DNA of 33,842 bases. Origin: VRUE01 sp035712345. Its GTDB lineage: Bacteria > Actinomycetota > Thermoleophilia > Solirubrobacterales > 70-9. The notes beneath the pieces are model-generated. The model searched no databases, was not told the DNA's origin, and saw nothing but the letters and a program-made list of their open reading frames with translations. Shown in pieces: positions 23,346-30,818 of the stretch. The stretch spans positions 1 to 33,842 of the forward strand of contig DASTAY010000008.1 of assembly GCA_035712345.1 (NCBI GenBank), given 5' to 3'. Every line of letters starts with the position of its first letter. Positions within the stretch are counted from its first letter, which is position 1. The translations under genes were made by a program, and so were the position numbers.

Positions 23346-23435
23346 TCCCTGCGCAGAGTCGGTCGACTGTACACGCGGGCGAGGGCGGTACCGAAAACTT
23401 CGGACCGGTGTACAAGTGGATTCGGCCCAGGGATG
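23346..23435 (+). promoter_or_regulatory. Nested hairpin region before the first S51 gene
   Basis: In the 110 bases between gadB and the S51 gene three inverted repeats nest: TCCCTG/CAGGGA near the ends, TGTACAC (23368-23374) with GTGTACA (23408-23414), and innermost GGT-A-CCGAA (23387-23395) with TTCGG-ACC (23399-23406) around AAC, leaving one bulged A. The TGTACAC arms match the TTGTACAC site beside the TetR gene. It may be an RNA structure, an operator, or the gadB terminator. Confidence 0.45.
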
Positions 23436-23449
23436 ACGACCATTCGTGC

Positions 23450-24214
23450 ATGAAGACGCTTCGGCAAATCGTCGCCTTCGGTGGGGGAGGGTTCTCTATG
23501 GAGTCGGGCAACCCGCTGCTCGACGACTACGTCCTCGAACTGACCGGCGCCGAGCGCCCCAAGGTCTGCTTCCTGCCCTCGGCCAGCGGCGACGCCGACC
23601 ATTACATCGTGCGCTTCTACCGCGCCTTCGGCGCCGAGCGCTGCGAAGCCAGCCACATCTCGCTCTTCCGCCGCGAGCAGGGACCGGAGGACGTGCGCGC
23701 CCACCTGCTTCAGCAGGACCTGATCTACGTCGGCGGCGGCAGCGTCGTCAGCCTGCTCGGCGTCTGGCGTGCGCACGGCCTCGGCACGATTCTGCGCGAA
23801 GCCTGGGAGCGCGGCATCGTCCTCTGCGGCCTCTCGGCCGGCTCGCTCTGTTGGTTCGCCGAGGCGGTGACCGGCTTCCACGGCGCCCCGAAAGCGGTCG
23901 GTGGGCTCGGCCTGCTGCCGTTCAGCAACTGCGTCCACTACGAGCGCGACTCGAGCCGGCGCAGCGCCTACCACGAGTTCATCCGCGCCGGCATGTGTCC
24001 CGGCTACGCCGCCGAGGACGGCGCCGCGCTGCACTTCGTCGACACCGAGCTCAGCCGGGTGGTCGCCTCGCGACCGGAGGCGCGCGGCTACAGGCTCAAT
24101 GCCATGGGCGAGCGGGTCGTGGAGATGAGGATCGCCACGACCTACCTGGGAGACGGGGGCGCATCGCCCCTCGTCCCGCTGCCCGAGGCGATGTCGACCG
24201 CGGTGGCGGCCTGA
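23450..24214 (+). CDS. Peptidase S51 (dipeptidase E-like), copy 1
   Basis: 254 residues from the ATG at 23450 (no strong ribosome site). The nucleophile is S129 in VLCGLSAGSLCW; the conserved LIYVGGGSVVSLLGVWRAHG precedes it and NCVHYERD supplies the likely catalytic His. VCFLPSASGDADHYI near the start is typical. S51 enzymes include aspartyl dipeptidase (PepE) and cyanophycinase; they hydrolyse Asp- or isoAsp-linked dipeptides in the cytoplasm. It is followed by a paralogue only 56 bases later, with a palindromic repeat between them. Confidence 0.9.
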   Translation: MKTLRQIVAFGGGGFSMESGNPLLDDYVLELTGAERPKVCFLPSASGDADHYIVRFYRAFGAERCEASHISLFRREQGPEDVRAHLLQQDLIYVGGGSVVSLLGVWRAHGLGTILREAWERGIVLCGLSAGSLCWFAEAVTGFHGAPKAVGGLGLLPFSNCVHYERDSSRRSAYHEFIRAGMCPGYAAEDGAALHFVDTELSRVVASRPEARGYRLNAMGERVVEMRIATTYLGDGGASPLVPLPEAMSTAVAA

Positions 24215-24220
24215 ATGGAT

Positions 24221-24265
24221 CGCCGTAGAGCTTTGGACCGCTATCCGGACCAAAGCTCTACGGCG
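24221..24265. repeat. Inverted repeat element, copy 1
   Basis: Perfect 16-base arms (24221-24236 and 24250-24265) enclose a short core with an A/A mismatch, a further CCG/CGG pairing and a five-base loop. It lies seven bases after the first S51 stop and ends against the start of the second S51 gene. A near-identical copy lies at 26906-26956. It is not typical of a simple terminator because both copies precede a plus-strand gene. Confidence 0.75.
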
Positions 24266-24270
24266 TGTGG

Positions 24271-25062
24271 ATGATCACCCGGACCCTCACCCTCGGCGGG
24301 CACGACTTCAGCTCGCGGCCGCCCGACCGGGCCGTCTGCGAGCTGATGCTGCGCCTGGCGACCACCCGCGCGGGGGGCCGGCCGAAGATCTGCATCCTGC
24401 CCACGGCCAGCGGCGACACCTCCGAGCAGATCGGCCGCTTCTACTCGGTCTTCGGCCAGCGCGCCTGCGACCTCTCCGACCTTTCGCTCTTCCGTCTCGG
24501 CAGCCGGCCGATGGAGCTGCGCGACCACATCCTCGAACAGGACCTGATCTACGTCGGCGGCGGCAGCCTGCTCAACCTGCTTGCGGTCTGGGAGGCCCAC
24601 GCGCTGAGTGAGATCCTCGCTCTCGGCTGGCGCCAGGGGATCGTCCTCGCCGGGCAGAGCGCCGGAGCGATGTGCTGGTTCGAGGCGGGCATCACCAAGT
24701 CCTCCGGCAAAGCGCTGCCGGGCGCCGGCCTCGGCCTCCTGCGCGGCAGCCTCTGCGTCCACTACAACAACGAACCCGACCGTCGCGCGGCCTACCTGGA
24801 CGCCGTCGCCGGCGGCATGCCAGGCGGCTACGGGCTCGACGACTACGCGGGCCTGATCTGGGAGGGCGCCGGCCCGCCCTCGGCCGTCACCGCCCAGCGC
24901 GGCGCCCGCGCCTACCGTGTGGCCAAGGGCGATGACGGCGTAATCGAGTCCCCGCTCCCCGCCCGCTTCCTCCCAGCTCCAGCCCCAGCGGCCCTGCGGG
25001 AGGACATCGCCGAGTTCCGAAGGATCACGGCGATGCGCAAAAAGGCCGGCTGGCTGGGTTGA
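24271..25062 (+). CDS. Peptidase S51 (dipeptidase E-like), copy 2
   Basis: 263 residues from the ATG at 24271; a GTG at 24265 adds two and lies in the right arm of the inverted repeat. The nucleophile is S130 in VLAGQSAGAMCW, with LIYVGGGSLLNLLAVWEAH before it and SLCVHYNNEPDRR carrying the likely His. KICILPTASGDTSEQI is the conserved N-terminal block. It differs from copy 1 at the residue before the nucleophile (Q versus L) and in its C-terminal helix, so the substrate may differ. No ribosome site is visible before either start. It converges on the ferritin gene across the 25062-25195 foldback element. Confidence 0.9.
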   Translation: MITRTLTLGGHDFSSRPPDRAVCELMLRLATTRAGGRPKICILPTASGDTSEQIGRFYSVFGQRACDLSDLSLFRLGSRPMELRDHILEQDLIYVGGGSLLNLLAVWEAHALSEILALGWRQGIVLAGQSAGAMCWFEAGITKSSGKALPGAGLGLLRGSLCVHYNNEPDRRAAYLDAVAGGMPGGYGLDDYAGLIWEGAGPPSAVTAQRGARAYRVAKGDDGVIESPLPARFLPAPAPAALREDIAEFRRITAMRKKAGWLG

Positions 25063-25195
25063 GGAGGACGGAGGTCGTCTCGGCGATGCCTCGCGAAGCG
25101 GCTCCTGGCGGGTGGTTCCTGGCCGCGAAGCGGCATCAGATCCCACCGCCCGCAGGGCGGTGGTAGGCACTCGACGAGACGACCTCCGTCCTCCT
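25062..25195. repeat. 134-bp foldback element filling a convergent gap
   Basis: Positions 25062-25082 and 25175-25195 are perfect 21-base inverted complements. The 92 bases between contain CCACCGCCC-GCA-GGGCGGTGG (25143-25163), GCCGC-GAA-GCGGC (25122-25134) and a related GCcTCGC-GAA-GCGGC hairpin; CGCGAAGCGGC occurs twice. GATGCC and GGCATC (25085-25090, 25132-25137) give an alternative fold. It starts at the last base of the upstream stop and ends 4 bases before the ferritin stop. No target-site duplication is evident. Confidence 0.7.
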
Positions 25196-25199
25196 TCGC

Positions 25200-25733
25200 C
25201 TACCCCCCCGAACCTGCGGCCGGAGGGGCGGTCGGGTCGCCGCCACCCTCGCCCGGCGCCTCCCGCGCGATGTAGTCCTCGGCCAGCAGCAGGTTCTCCT
25301 TCGAGCGCTCGACGACGTTGAGCAGGTCGCCCATCAGCGCCACCTCCTCGACCTGCTCCTTGACGAACCACTGCATGAACTGCTCGGCGCGGTAGTCCTT
25401 GACCTCGCGCGCCAGCTCGAACAGGGCGAAGATCTCCTCGCCGACCCGCTTCTCCTGCTCAAGCGCCTTCTTCACCGGCGTCGTCCCGTCGGAGTAGCTC
25501 GTCTCCTGCGCCTTGATGTCGGGGATGTGGACTTCCTCGCCGACGTCGAGCAGGTACTGCACCATCATCATCGCGTGCTCGCGCTCCTCCAGCGCCTGGC
25601 GGTAGAAGAAGGCGGCGAGGCGGGGCAGCGTTTCCGCGTCGTAGTAGACGGCCATCCCGACGTACTGCTGGGAGGCGGCGAACTCGTTGGCGATCTGCTC
25701 GTTGAGGGCTGCGGCGAAGCTCTTCTCGGGCAT
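25200..25733 (-). CDS. Ferritin
   Basis: 177 residues from the ATG at 25733 with AAGGAGAG just upstream. The ferroxidase ligands are in NEQIANEFAASQQYVGMAVYY (first Glu), LEEREHAMMMVQYLL (Glu and His) and the later EEIFALFELAREVKD and MQWFVKEQVEEV stretches (Glu, Gln). This is a non-heme bacterial ferritin that oxidises and stores iron in a 24-subunit shell. A Gly/Pro/Ala-rich tail of about 15 residues (EAPGEGGGDPTAPPAAGSGG) extends beyond the usual fold. It follows the enolase-superfamily gene after tandem hairpins. No iron-box is identifiable by eye. Confidence 0.95.
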   Translation of the reverse strand: MPEKSFAAALNEQIANEFAASQQYVGMAVYYDAETLPRLAAFFYRQALEEREHAMMMVQYLLDVGEEVHIPDIKAQETSYSDGTTPVKKALEQEKRVGEEIFALFELAREVKDYRAEQFMQWFVKEQVEEVALMGDLLNVVERSKENLLLAEDYIAREAPGEGGGDPTAPPAAGSGG

Positions 25734-25769
25734 GGCTCTCCTTGCTCGGCGGGACGGTGACTGCAACGT

Positions 25770-25812
25770 AGCCGAAAGCGCGAATTCGGCTGGCCGAAGC
25801 GGCTATTCGGCC
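25770..25812 (-). terminator. Tandem CCGAA/TTCGG hairpins between the enolase-like gene and ferritin
   Basis: Two 7-bp hairpins follow each other: AGCCGAA (25770-25776) with TTCGGCT (25785-25791), and GGCCGAA (25792-25798) with TTCGGCC (25806-25812). The stop of the enolase-like gene (25803-25805) lies in the second loop. They may end that transcript before ferritin; no T-run follows. Confidence 0.45.
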
Positions 25813-26864
25813 CACCGAAAGCCGACCGGCGTCAGCTGCGGCAGCAGCGGGCTGGTCGGCAACCCGGGCGGTGGCGGGGATTCGTTGTAGCCGCGCGGGG
25901 CGGTGTCGTTGGGCGTTTCAGGGTGGAAGAGCGAGGCGAGCACCTGGATCTGGCCGCGGCCGACGCCGAGCTCCCACTGGCCTCCGCCGTAGGCGCCGAT
26001 GCTGTGCTCGGCGCAGTAGTCGTAGGTCTCGCAGAGGTCGCGCAGGCCGCCGATCCGCGACGGCTTGATGTTGACCATGCGCGGCTGCCAGGGCATCGCC
26101 TCGATGTCGGCGATCGAGTGGATCGGCGCGTCCCAGGTGATCCGATCGCGCACCGGTTCCAGCAGCGGGCGGGTCTCGTTGTTGACGTCGGGGTCCTCCA
26201 GCCACGCCTCTGGGAAGGCCTCGATCAGCCGCGCGTAGAGCTCGGGGTCGGTTTCGACGTCGACCGGCGTGCCTTTGTAGAAGCCCTTGAGGTCGAGCGA
26301 GTCGACCGCGCCGGTCTCGACCAGGGCGGCGATCAGCCCCTCGTCCCAGTCGTTGGTCGGGTCGAGCTTGAAGCGCAGGCCGGGGTAGGGGTCGAGCTTG
26401 CGGCGCAGCGTCTCGATCGAGGAGGCCTCCTCAGGCCCGCCGGCGAGCCGCATCGAGCAGACGAAGGTGACCGGGCGAGGATCGCGGCGCAGGGCCTTGG
26501 CGACGCCGGTTCCGGCCTGCCGCAGGGCCAGGTCGAGCGCCGCCGCCTCGAAGGCCCAGCGCCGGTAGCGGCGCGAGACGTCGCGCTGCGGCTCAGCGGG
26601 GAAGGTGTCGGCGCTTCCCAGGAACTCGCAGAACTCGCCCAGGGTCGCGTACCCGGTCAGGTCGAGCGTCGGACCCGCGTCCTGCAGGGCGACATGGTCA
26701 AGCGCGTCATAGGTGACGTCCTCGCCCAGCCCGTCCTCGCCACCGCCCCAGAGGTGGATGATCGTGCTGAGCCGTTCGAAGCCCGGGGTCTGGTACTCGA
26801 GCCCCTGCAGCTCGTAGCCCTCGATCTCCAGGGGGAGGTTGGCGAGCAGGTCGAAGGTGGCCAT
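25803..26864 (-). CDS. Enolase-superfamily enzyme (MLE/racemase-like)
   Basis: 353 residues from the ATG at 26864. The capping domain (residues about 1-120) is followed by a barrel with GLRFKLDPTNDWDEGLI, LKGFYKGTPVDVE, AWLEDPDVN and MVNIKPSRIGGLRDLCETYDYCAEHSIGAYGGGQWELGVGRGQ. The metal-binding carboxylates appear as D in KLD, E/D in LEDPD and the Lys in NIKPSRIGG as on the barrel strands of muconate-lactonizing or racemase-type members. The usual KxK of racemases is not plain. Members abstract a proton alpha to a carboxylate; the substrate is unknown. Divergent from the amine oxidase gene, with the second copy of the palindrome between. Confidence 0.82.
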   Translation of the reverse strand: MATFDLLANLPLEIEGYELQGLEYQTPGFERLSTIIHLWGGGEDGLGEDVTYDALDHVALQDAGPTLDLTGYATLGEFCEFLGSADTFPAEPQRDVSRRYRRWAFEAAALDLALRQAGTGVAKALRRDPRPVTFVCSMRLAGGPEEASSIETLRRKLDPYPGLRFKLDPTNDWDEGLIAALVETGAVDSLDLKGFYKGTPVDVETDPELYARLIEAFPEAWLEDPDVNNETRPLLEPVRDRITWDAPIHSIADIEAMPWQPRMVNIKPSRIGGLRDLCETYDYCAEHSIGAYGGGQWELGVGRGQIQVLASLFHPETPNDTAPRGYNESPPPPGLPTSPLLPQLTPVGFRWAE

Positions 26865-26905
26865 GGGTGGGGGAGTCTAGGGCTTCCCTGCCTGAGTCCA
26901 GAACC

Positions 26906-26956
26906 CACCGCCGTAGAGCTTTGAGTCGCTATCCGGACCAAAGCTCTACGGCGGTG
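26906..26956. repeat. Inverted repeat element, copy 2
   Basis: Perfect 18-base arms (26906-26923 and 26939-26956) around a 15-base core. The right half, from CGCTATCCGGACC through the arm, is the same as in copy 1 at 24221-24265. It is in the divergent gap between the enolase-like gene and the FAD oxidoreductase, 18 bases before the latter's GTG. Placement before a start codon in both copies suggests a shared regulatory role or a short mobile repeat. Confidence 0.75.
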
Positions 26957-26973
26957 TTGGCAGACTTCGCTCT

Positions 26974-28419
26974 GTGAAGCACACCGCCCACGGGTATTGG
27001 CTGGAGGAGGCTGGCGGGGTTGAGCCGCTTCCGGCGTTGAGCGGCGAACAGAGCGTTGATGTGGTGGTCATCGGCGGCGGGTACACGGGGCTGTGGACCG
27101 CCTGGCAGCTCAAGAAGCTGGAGCCGGGGGCGAGCGTGGCGCTGCTCGAGGCCGGTGTCTGCGGGCACGGGCCGAGCGGGCGCAACGGCGGGTTCTGCAA
27201 CTCGATGTGGCCCTCGCTGCCGAACATGCGCGAGCGCTGGGGGGACGCGGCGGCGCTGGCCGTGGCGCGCGCCTCACACGATGCGATCGACGCAGTCGAG
27301 GCCTTCTGCCGGGAGGAGGGGGTCGACGCCTGGTTCCGGCGCGGCGGATACCTGCAGGTCTCGACGGCCGTCGCCCACGACGGGATCTGGGACGAGAGCG
27401 TCGCCGCCTGCGCCGAGGTCGGCGAGCGCGAGGCGGTGGAGGTGCTGGACGCCCGCGGGGTCGCCGCCCGCTGCGCCTCGCCGGCCTTTCGCGGCGGCGC
27501 CTTCTATGCCGACTCCGCCACCGTGCAACCGGCCCGCCTGGCGCTCGCCCTGCGCGAGCGCCTGCTCGCCGCGGGCGTGGAGATCCATGAGCGCTCACCC
27601 GTGCGCCGCCTCGCCGCCGATCGAAGCTTCGTGAGGTCTATGGCCCCCCAAGAGCCTCGGGATCCGGCGGGTGGCGGGGTCGTGGCGACGACCGCAAGCG
27701 GCACGGTGCGGGCGGGTGCGGCCGTGGTCGCGATCGGCGCCGCCGCGAAGGCGCCGCGGGCGCCGCTGCGCAACGCGCTCACCGTCAGCTCCTCGCACAT
27801 CGTCCTCACCGAGCCGGTGCCCGAGCTGCTCGAGGAGATCGGTTGGACCGGGGGCGAGTGCATCACCGACAGCCGCGCCCTGGTCGACTACTTCCGCACC
27901 ACCCCCGACGGCCGTATCGCCTTCGGTTGGGGCGGCGGCCGGATCGCGATGGGCGCCCGCCTGCGCGGCCGCGCCGAGCTCGACCGCGAGGTCGTCGCGG
28001 CCGCGGCCGAGTGGCTTCGCGCCTACTTCCCGGGCCTCGCCGGCAAGAGCGTCACCCACGCCTGGGGCGGGCCGATCGACGTCTCGCCGACCCACACCCC
28101 GATCGTCGTCCCCCTGTCCGGCAGCCGGGCCTTTGTCGCCGCCGGCTACACCGGCAACGGCGTCGGACCCTCCCACATGGTCGCCCGCACCCTTGCCTCC
28201 CTGGCCCTCGACCGCCGCGACGGCTACTCGCTGCTCCCGTTCGTCGACCCAGCTCCCCAGCGCGTCCCCCCTGAGCCCTTTCACTGGCTCGGCGGCGAGA
28301 CCATCCGCCGCGCGCTCACCGCCAAAGAGGACGCGGAGCTGGCAGGGAGGCGGCCGCATCCGATCAGCTCCGCCGCCTCCAGGGTCCCGGAGCTGATCGG
28401 CTTCCACATCGGCCGGTAG
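26974..28419 (+). CDS. FAD-dependent amine oxidase, PuuB-like (DAO family)
   Basis: 481 residues from a GTG at 26974. The FAD-binding motif is VVVIGGGYTGLWTAWQLKKL; GPSGRNGGFCNSMW marks the flavin region of gamma-glutamylputrescine-oxidase-type proteins. The substrate domain has FRRGGYLQVS, and the C-terminus has HAWGGPIDVSPTHTPIVVPL and GYTGNGVGPSHMVARTLASL. PuuB oxidises gamma-glutamylputrescine to the aldehyde with release of ammonia and H2O2. A stretch near residues 217-230 (RSMAPQEPRDPAGGG) looks like a small insertion. Location beside a MmsA-type dehydrogenase and a PotABCD transporter supports an amine substrate; glycine-oxidase-like specificity is an alternative. Convergent with the dehydrogenase gene. 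Confidence 0.88.
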   Translation: MKHTAHGYWLEEAGGVEPLPALSGEQSVDVVVIGGGYTGLWTAWQLKKLEPGASVALLEAGVCGHGPSGRNGGFCNSMWPSLPNMRERWGDAAALAVARASHDAIDAVEAFCREEGVDAWFRRGGYLQVSTAVAHDGIWDESVAACAEVGEREAVEVLDARGVAARCASPAFRGGAFYADSATVQPARLALALRERLLAAGVEIHERSPVRRLAADRSFVRSMAPQEPRDPAGGGVVATTASGTVRAGAAVVAIGAAAKAPRAPLRNALTVSSSHIVLTEPVPELLEEIGWTGGECITDSRALVDYFRTTPDGRIAFGWGGGRIAMGARLRGRAELDREVVAAAAEWLRAYFPGLAGKSVTHAWGGPIDVSPTHTPIVVPLSGSRAFVAAGYTGNGVGPSHMVARTLASLALDRRDGYSLLPFVDPAPQRVPPEPFHWLGGETIRRALTAKEDAELAGRRPHPISSAASRVPELIGFHIGR

Positions 28420-28423
28420 CGGG

Positions 28424-28449
28424 GAGGCGAGGTGCCCGGCGACCTCCTC
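28424..28449. terminator. Hairpin between convergent oxidase and dehydrogenase genes
   Basis: GAGGT (28429-28433) pairs with ACCTC (28442-28446), and GAG (28424-28426) with CTC (28447-28449) across a two-base bulge. It occupies the 28-base gap and reaches the dehydrogenase stop. No T-run; a modest bidirectional terminator. Confidence 0.4.
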
Positions 28450-29956
28450 ACCAGCGCGTGGTGAGGACCTTCTTGCGGGTGTAGAAGTCGACGGCGTCCG
28501 TGCCATTCGCGTGGAGGTCGCCGTCCATGGAGTCCTTCCAGCCCGAGAAGGGGAACCAGGCGACGGGCGCCGGGACACCTACGTTGACGCCGAGCATGCC
28601 GGCTTCGGCCTCGTAGCGGTAGCGGCGGGCAGCGGCGCCCGAGCGGGTGAAGATCGCCCCGGCGTTGCCGTAGCGGGAGCCGTTGACGAAGGCGATGGCG
28701 GCGTCGAGGTCCTCGACCTCGACCACGGTGAGGAGCGGGCCGAAGAGCTCGTCGCGGGCGAGCTCGGACTCGGGGTCCTCTACGGCGACGACAGTCGGGC
28801 CGAGCAGGGTCCCGGCCGGACCCGCATCGCCGCGTCCATCCAGGAGCAGTCGCGCGTCATGGCCGGCGCCGACTGCTCTGTCGATGGCTTCGAGGACCCT
28901 GTCCCGGGCGGCGGCCGAGACCATCGGGCAGACGTCGGTCTCCCGGTCGTCGCCCGCACCCACGCGCAGGCCCGAAGCCGCGCGGACCAAGGCATCGCGG
29001 ACCTCCGCCCGCCGCGCCTCCTCGCCGACCACGACGCAGACCGATCCGGCCAGGCAGCGCTGCCCAGCGGCGCCGAAGGCCGAGCCCATGATCGCGGGCA
29101 TCGCCTGGTCGAGGTCGGCGTCGGGCATGACGACGAGCGAGTTCTTGGCGCCGCCGAGGGCCTGGACGCGCTTGCCGGTCCGCACCGCCCCTTCGGCGAC
29201 GATCCGCGCAGTCTCGGCACGGCCGACGAAGGAGACCGCGTCGATGCCGGGGTCCGCGAGGATCGCACCGACCGCGTCGCGCCCGCCGTGGACGAGGTTG
29301 ACGACGCCCGGCGGTATCTCCTCCACCGAGTCGACGATCTCCATGATCAGCCCCGCCGGCCTGGGATCCTGCTCGGAGGGCTTGAGCAGGAAGGCGTTGC
29401 CGCAGGCGATCGCGTAAGGCAGGAACCAGAGCGGAATCATCGCCGGGAAGTTGAACGGCGTGATCGCGGCGACGACGCCGACCGGCTGGCGTGCCGTCTC
29501 GACGTCGACGCCGGCCGCGACCCCCTCGAGCGTCTCGCCCTTGAGCAGGTGGGGGATCGCCGCCGCCGACTCGACCGACTCGATCCCGCGCCCGACCTCG
29601 CCCTCGGCGTCCGCCAGCGCCTTGCCCATGTCGGCGCTGACCAGCGCGACCAGCTCCTCACGCCGGGCTTCCAGCCCCTCGCGCAGCGCCAGCAGCGCCC
29701 GCGCCCGTCGCTGCGGCGCCACCGCGCGCCACCCAGGCTGCGCCACCCGCGCCGCTTCCACCGCATCGCGAACCTGCTTGGCGCCGCAGAGAGGCACCAG
29801 CGCCGCGACCTCCCCCGTGGCCGGGTCGACGTCGTCCAGCGTCTCCACCGCATCCGTCGCCCGCCAACTCCCCGCCACATAATTGGCCAGCCGCACAGCC
29901 GGCCGGTGGGCCGTATCCCTCCCATGCATGGACGTTTCGGTCCGGCCGGCGGGCAT
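28448..29956 (-). CDS. mmsA: CoA-acylating (methyl)malonate-semialdehyde dehydrogenase
   Basis: 502 residues from the ATG at 29956; an ATG nine codons later is an alternative. ALDH features are PFNFPAMIPLWFLPYAIACGNAFLLKPSEQDP, the LGGAKN block with catalytic-site Asn region, and the catalytic Cys in GAAGQRCLAGSV. The C-terminal SMDGDLHANGTDAVDFYTRKKVLTTRW is diagnostic of MmsA/IolA, which oxidise malonate or methylmalonate semialdehyde to acetyl- or propionyl-CoA with loss of CO2. In this context it may finish degradation of a polyamine-derived beta-alanine intermediate, or valine/inositol; context favours amines (inference). It starts one base after the PotC stop, so it belongs to the pot operon. 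Confidence 0.93.
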   Translation of the reverse strand: MPAGRTETSMHGRDTAHRPAVRLANYVAGSWRATDAVETLDDVDPATGEVAALVPLCGAKQVRDAVEAARVAQPGWRAVAPQRRARALLALREGLEARREELVALVSADMGKALADAEGEVGRGIESVESAAAIPHLLKGETLEGVAAGVDVETARQPVGVVAAITPFNFPAMIPLWFLPYAIACGNAFLLKPSEQDPRPAGLIMEIVDSVEEIPPGVVNLVHGGRDAVGAILADPGIDAVSFVGRAETARIVAEGAVRTGKRVQALGGAKNSLVVMPDADLDQAMPAIMGSAFGAAGQRCLAGSVCVVVGEEARRAEVRDALVRAASGLRVGAGDDRETDVCPMVSAAARDRVLEAIDRAVGAGHDARLLLDGRGDAGPAGTLLGPTVVAVEDPESELARDELFGPLLTVVEVEDLDAAIAFVNGSRYGNAGAIFTRSGAAARRYRYEAEAGMLGVNVGVPAPVAWFPFSGWKDSMDGDLHANGTDAVDFYTRKKVLTTRW

Positions 29957-29957
29957 T

Positions 29958-30818
29958 TCACGCCGCCTCGGCGGCGCCGATCGGGATCGGCGGCGCCTCC
30001 TGCTCGGGGCGGACCGATGCCAGCTTCTCGGCGCGGCGCTGCTGCAGCACCGTGAAGCCCATCGCGACCACGGTCACGCCGAAGAGGATCATCGCGATCA
30101 CGTTCACCTCGACCGGGATGCCGCGCTGCGCGGCGCCGTAGATGTAGAGCGGGAAGGTGACCGTCGTCCCCGAGTTGAAGTTGGAGATGACGAAGTCGTC
30201 GATCGAGAGGGCGAAGGCGAGCAGGGCGCCGCCGAGGATGCCGGGCATGATCAGCGGCAGGGTGACGAGGCGAAAGGTCTGCACCGGGCTGGCGCCGAGG
30301 TCCTGCGCCGCCTCCTCGAGGTTGCGGTCGAAGCCGATCAGGCGCGAGCGCACGACCACGACGACGAAGCTGATGCAGAACATGACGTGGGCGATCAGCA
30401 GCGTCTGGAAGCCGAGCGAAGGGGCGCCGAGGATGAGGAAGAACGACAGCAGCGAGGCGCCCATGACGATCTCCGGCGTCGCCATCGGCACGACGATCAG
30501 CAGGTTCGCGGCGCGCCGCCCGTGGAACCTGTGGCGGACGAGGGCGAGCGCCATCAGCGTCCCGATCGCGGTCGAGATGGCCGTCGCCAGCAGCGCCAGC
30601 TTGAGGCTGGTCAGCAGCGCCGAGTTGAGTTCGGGGATGCCGAAGGCGTTGCCCCAGTGCGAGAGGGTGAAGCCGACCCAGGTGAAGTTGTACTTCCCCG
30701 CCGGATCGTTGAAGGAGAAGACGAGGATCACGGCGATCGGGATCAGCATGTAGATGACGACGAGCGCGGCGACGATGTTCACCGCGTGCTCGCGCAGCCA
30801 GCGCCAGGCCCCGCTCAT
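29958..30818 (-). CDS. potC: Spermidine/putrescine ABC transporter permease, PotC-like
   Basis: 286 residues from the ATG at 30818, overlapping the PotB stop (ATGA). About six membrane helices. The cytoplasmic coupling loop is EEAAQDLGASPVQTFRLVTLPLIMPGI, the EAA motif that contacts the ATPase. DFVISNFNSGTTVTFPLYIYG is typical of PotC. It forms the channel with PotB. Confidence 0.94.
   Translation of the reverse strand: MSGAWRWLREHAVNIVAALVVIYMLIPIAVILVFSFNDPAGKYNFTWVGFTLSHWGNAFGIPELNSALLTSLKLALLATAISTAIGTLMALALVRHRFHGRRAANLLIVVPMATPEIVMGASLLSFFLILGAPSLGFQTLLIAHVMFCISFVVVVVRSRLIGFDRNLEEAAQDLGASPVQTFRLVTLPLIMPGILGGALLAFALSIDDFVISNFNSGTTVTFPLYIYGAAQRGIPVEVNVIAMILFGVTVVAMGFTVLQQRRAEKLASVRPEQEAPPIPIGAAEAA

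Noticed and set aside
22352..23449. Upstream extension of the first S51 frame through gadB
   Set aside because: The gadB frame has full PLP-enzyme motifs; the extension is an Arg-rich shadow and the S51 family begins at the ATG at 23450.
25062..25195. Foldback element as a CRISPR repeat or insertion sequence
   Set aside because: There is no array of spaced repeats and no transposase ORF; only two inner copies of an 11-mer and one pair of inverted arms.
28448..29956. Dehydrogenase as succinate-semialdehyde dehydrogenase (GabD)
   Set aside because: The PFNFPAMIPLWF block and the FYTRKKVLTTRW end are MmsA/IolA features, not GabD.
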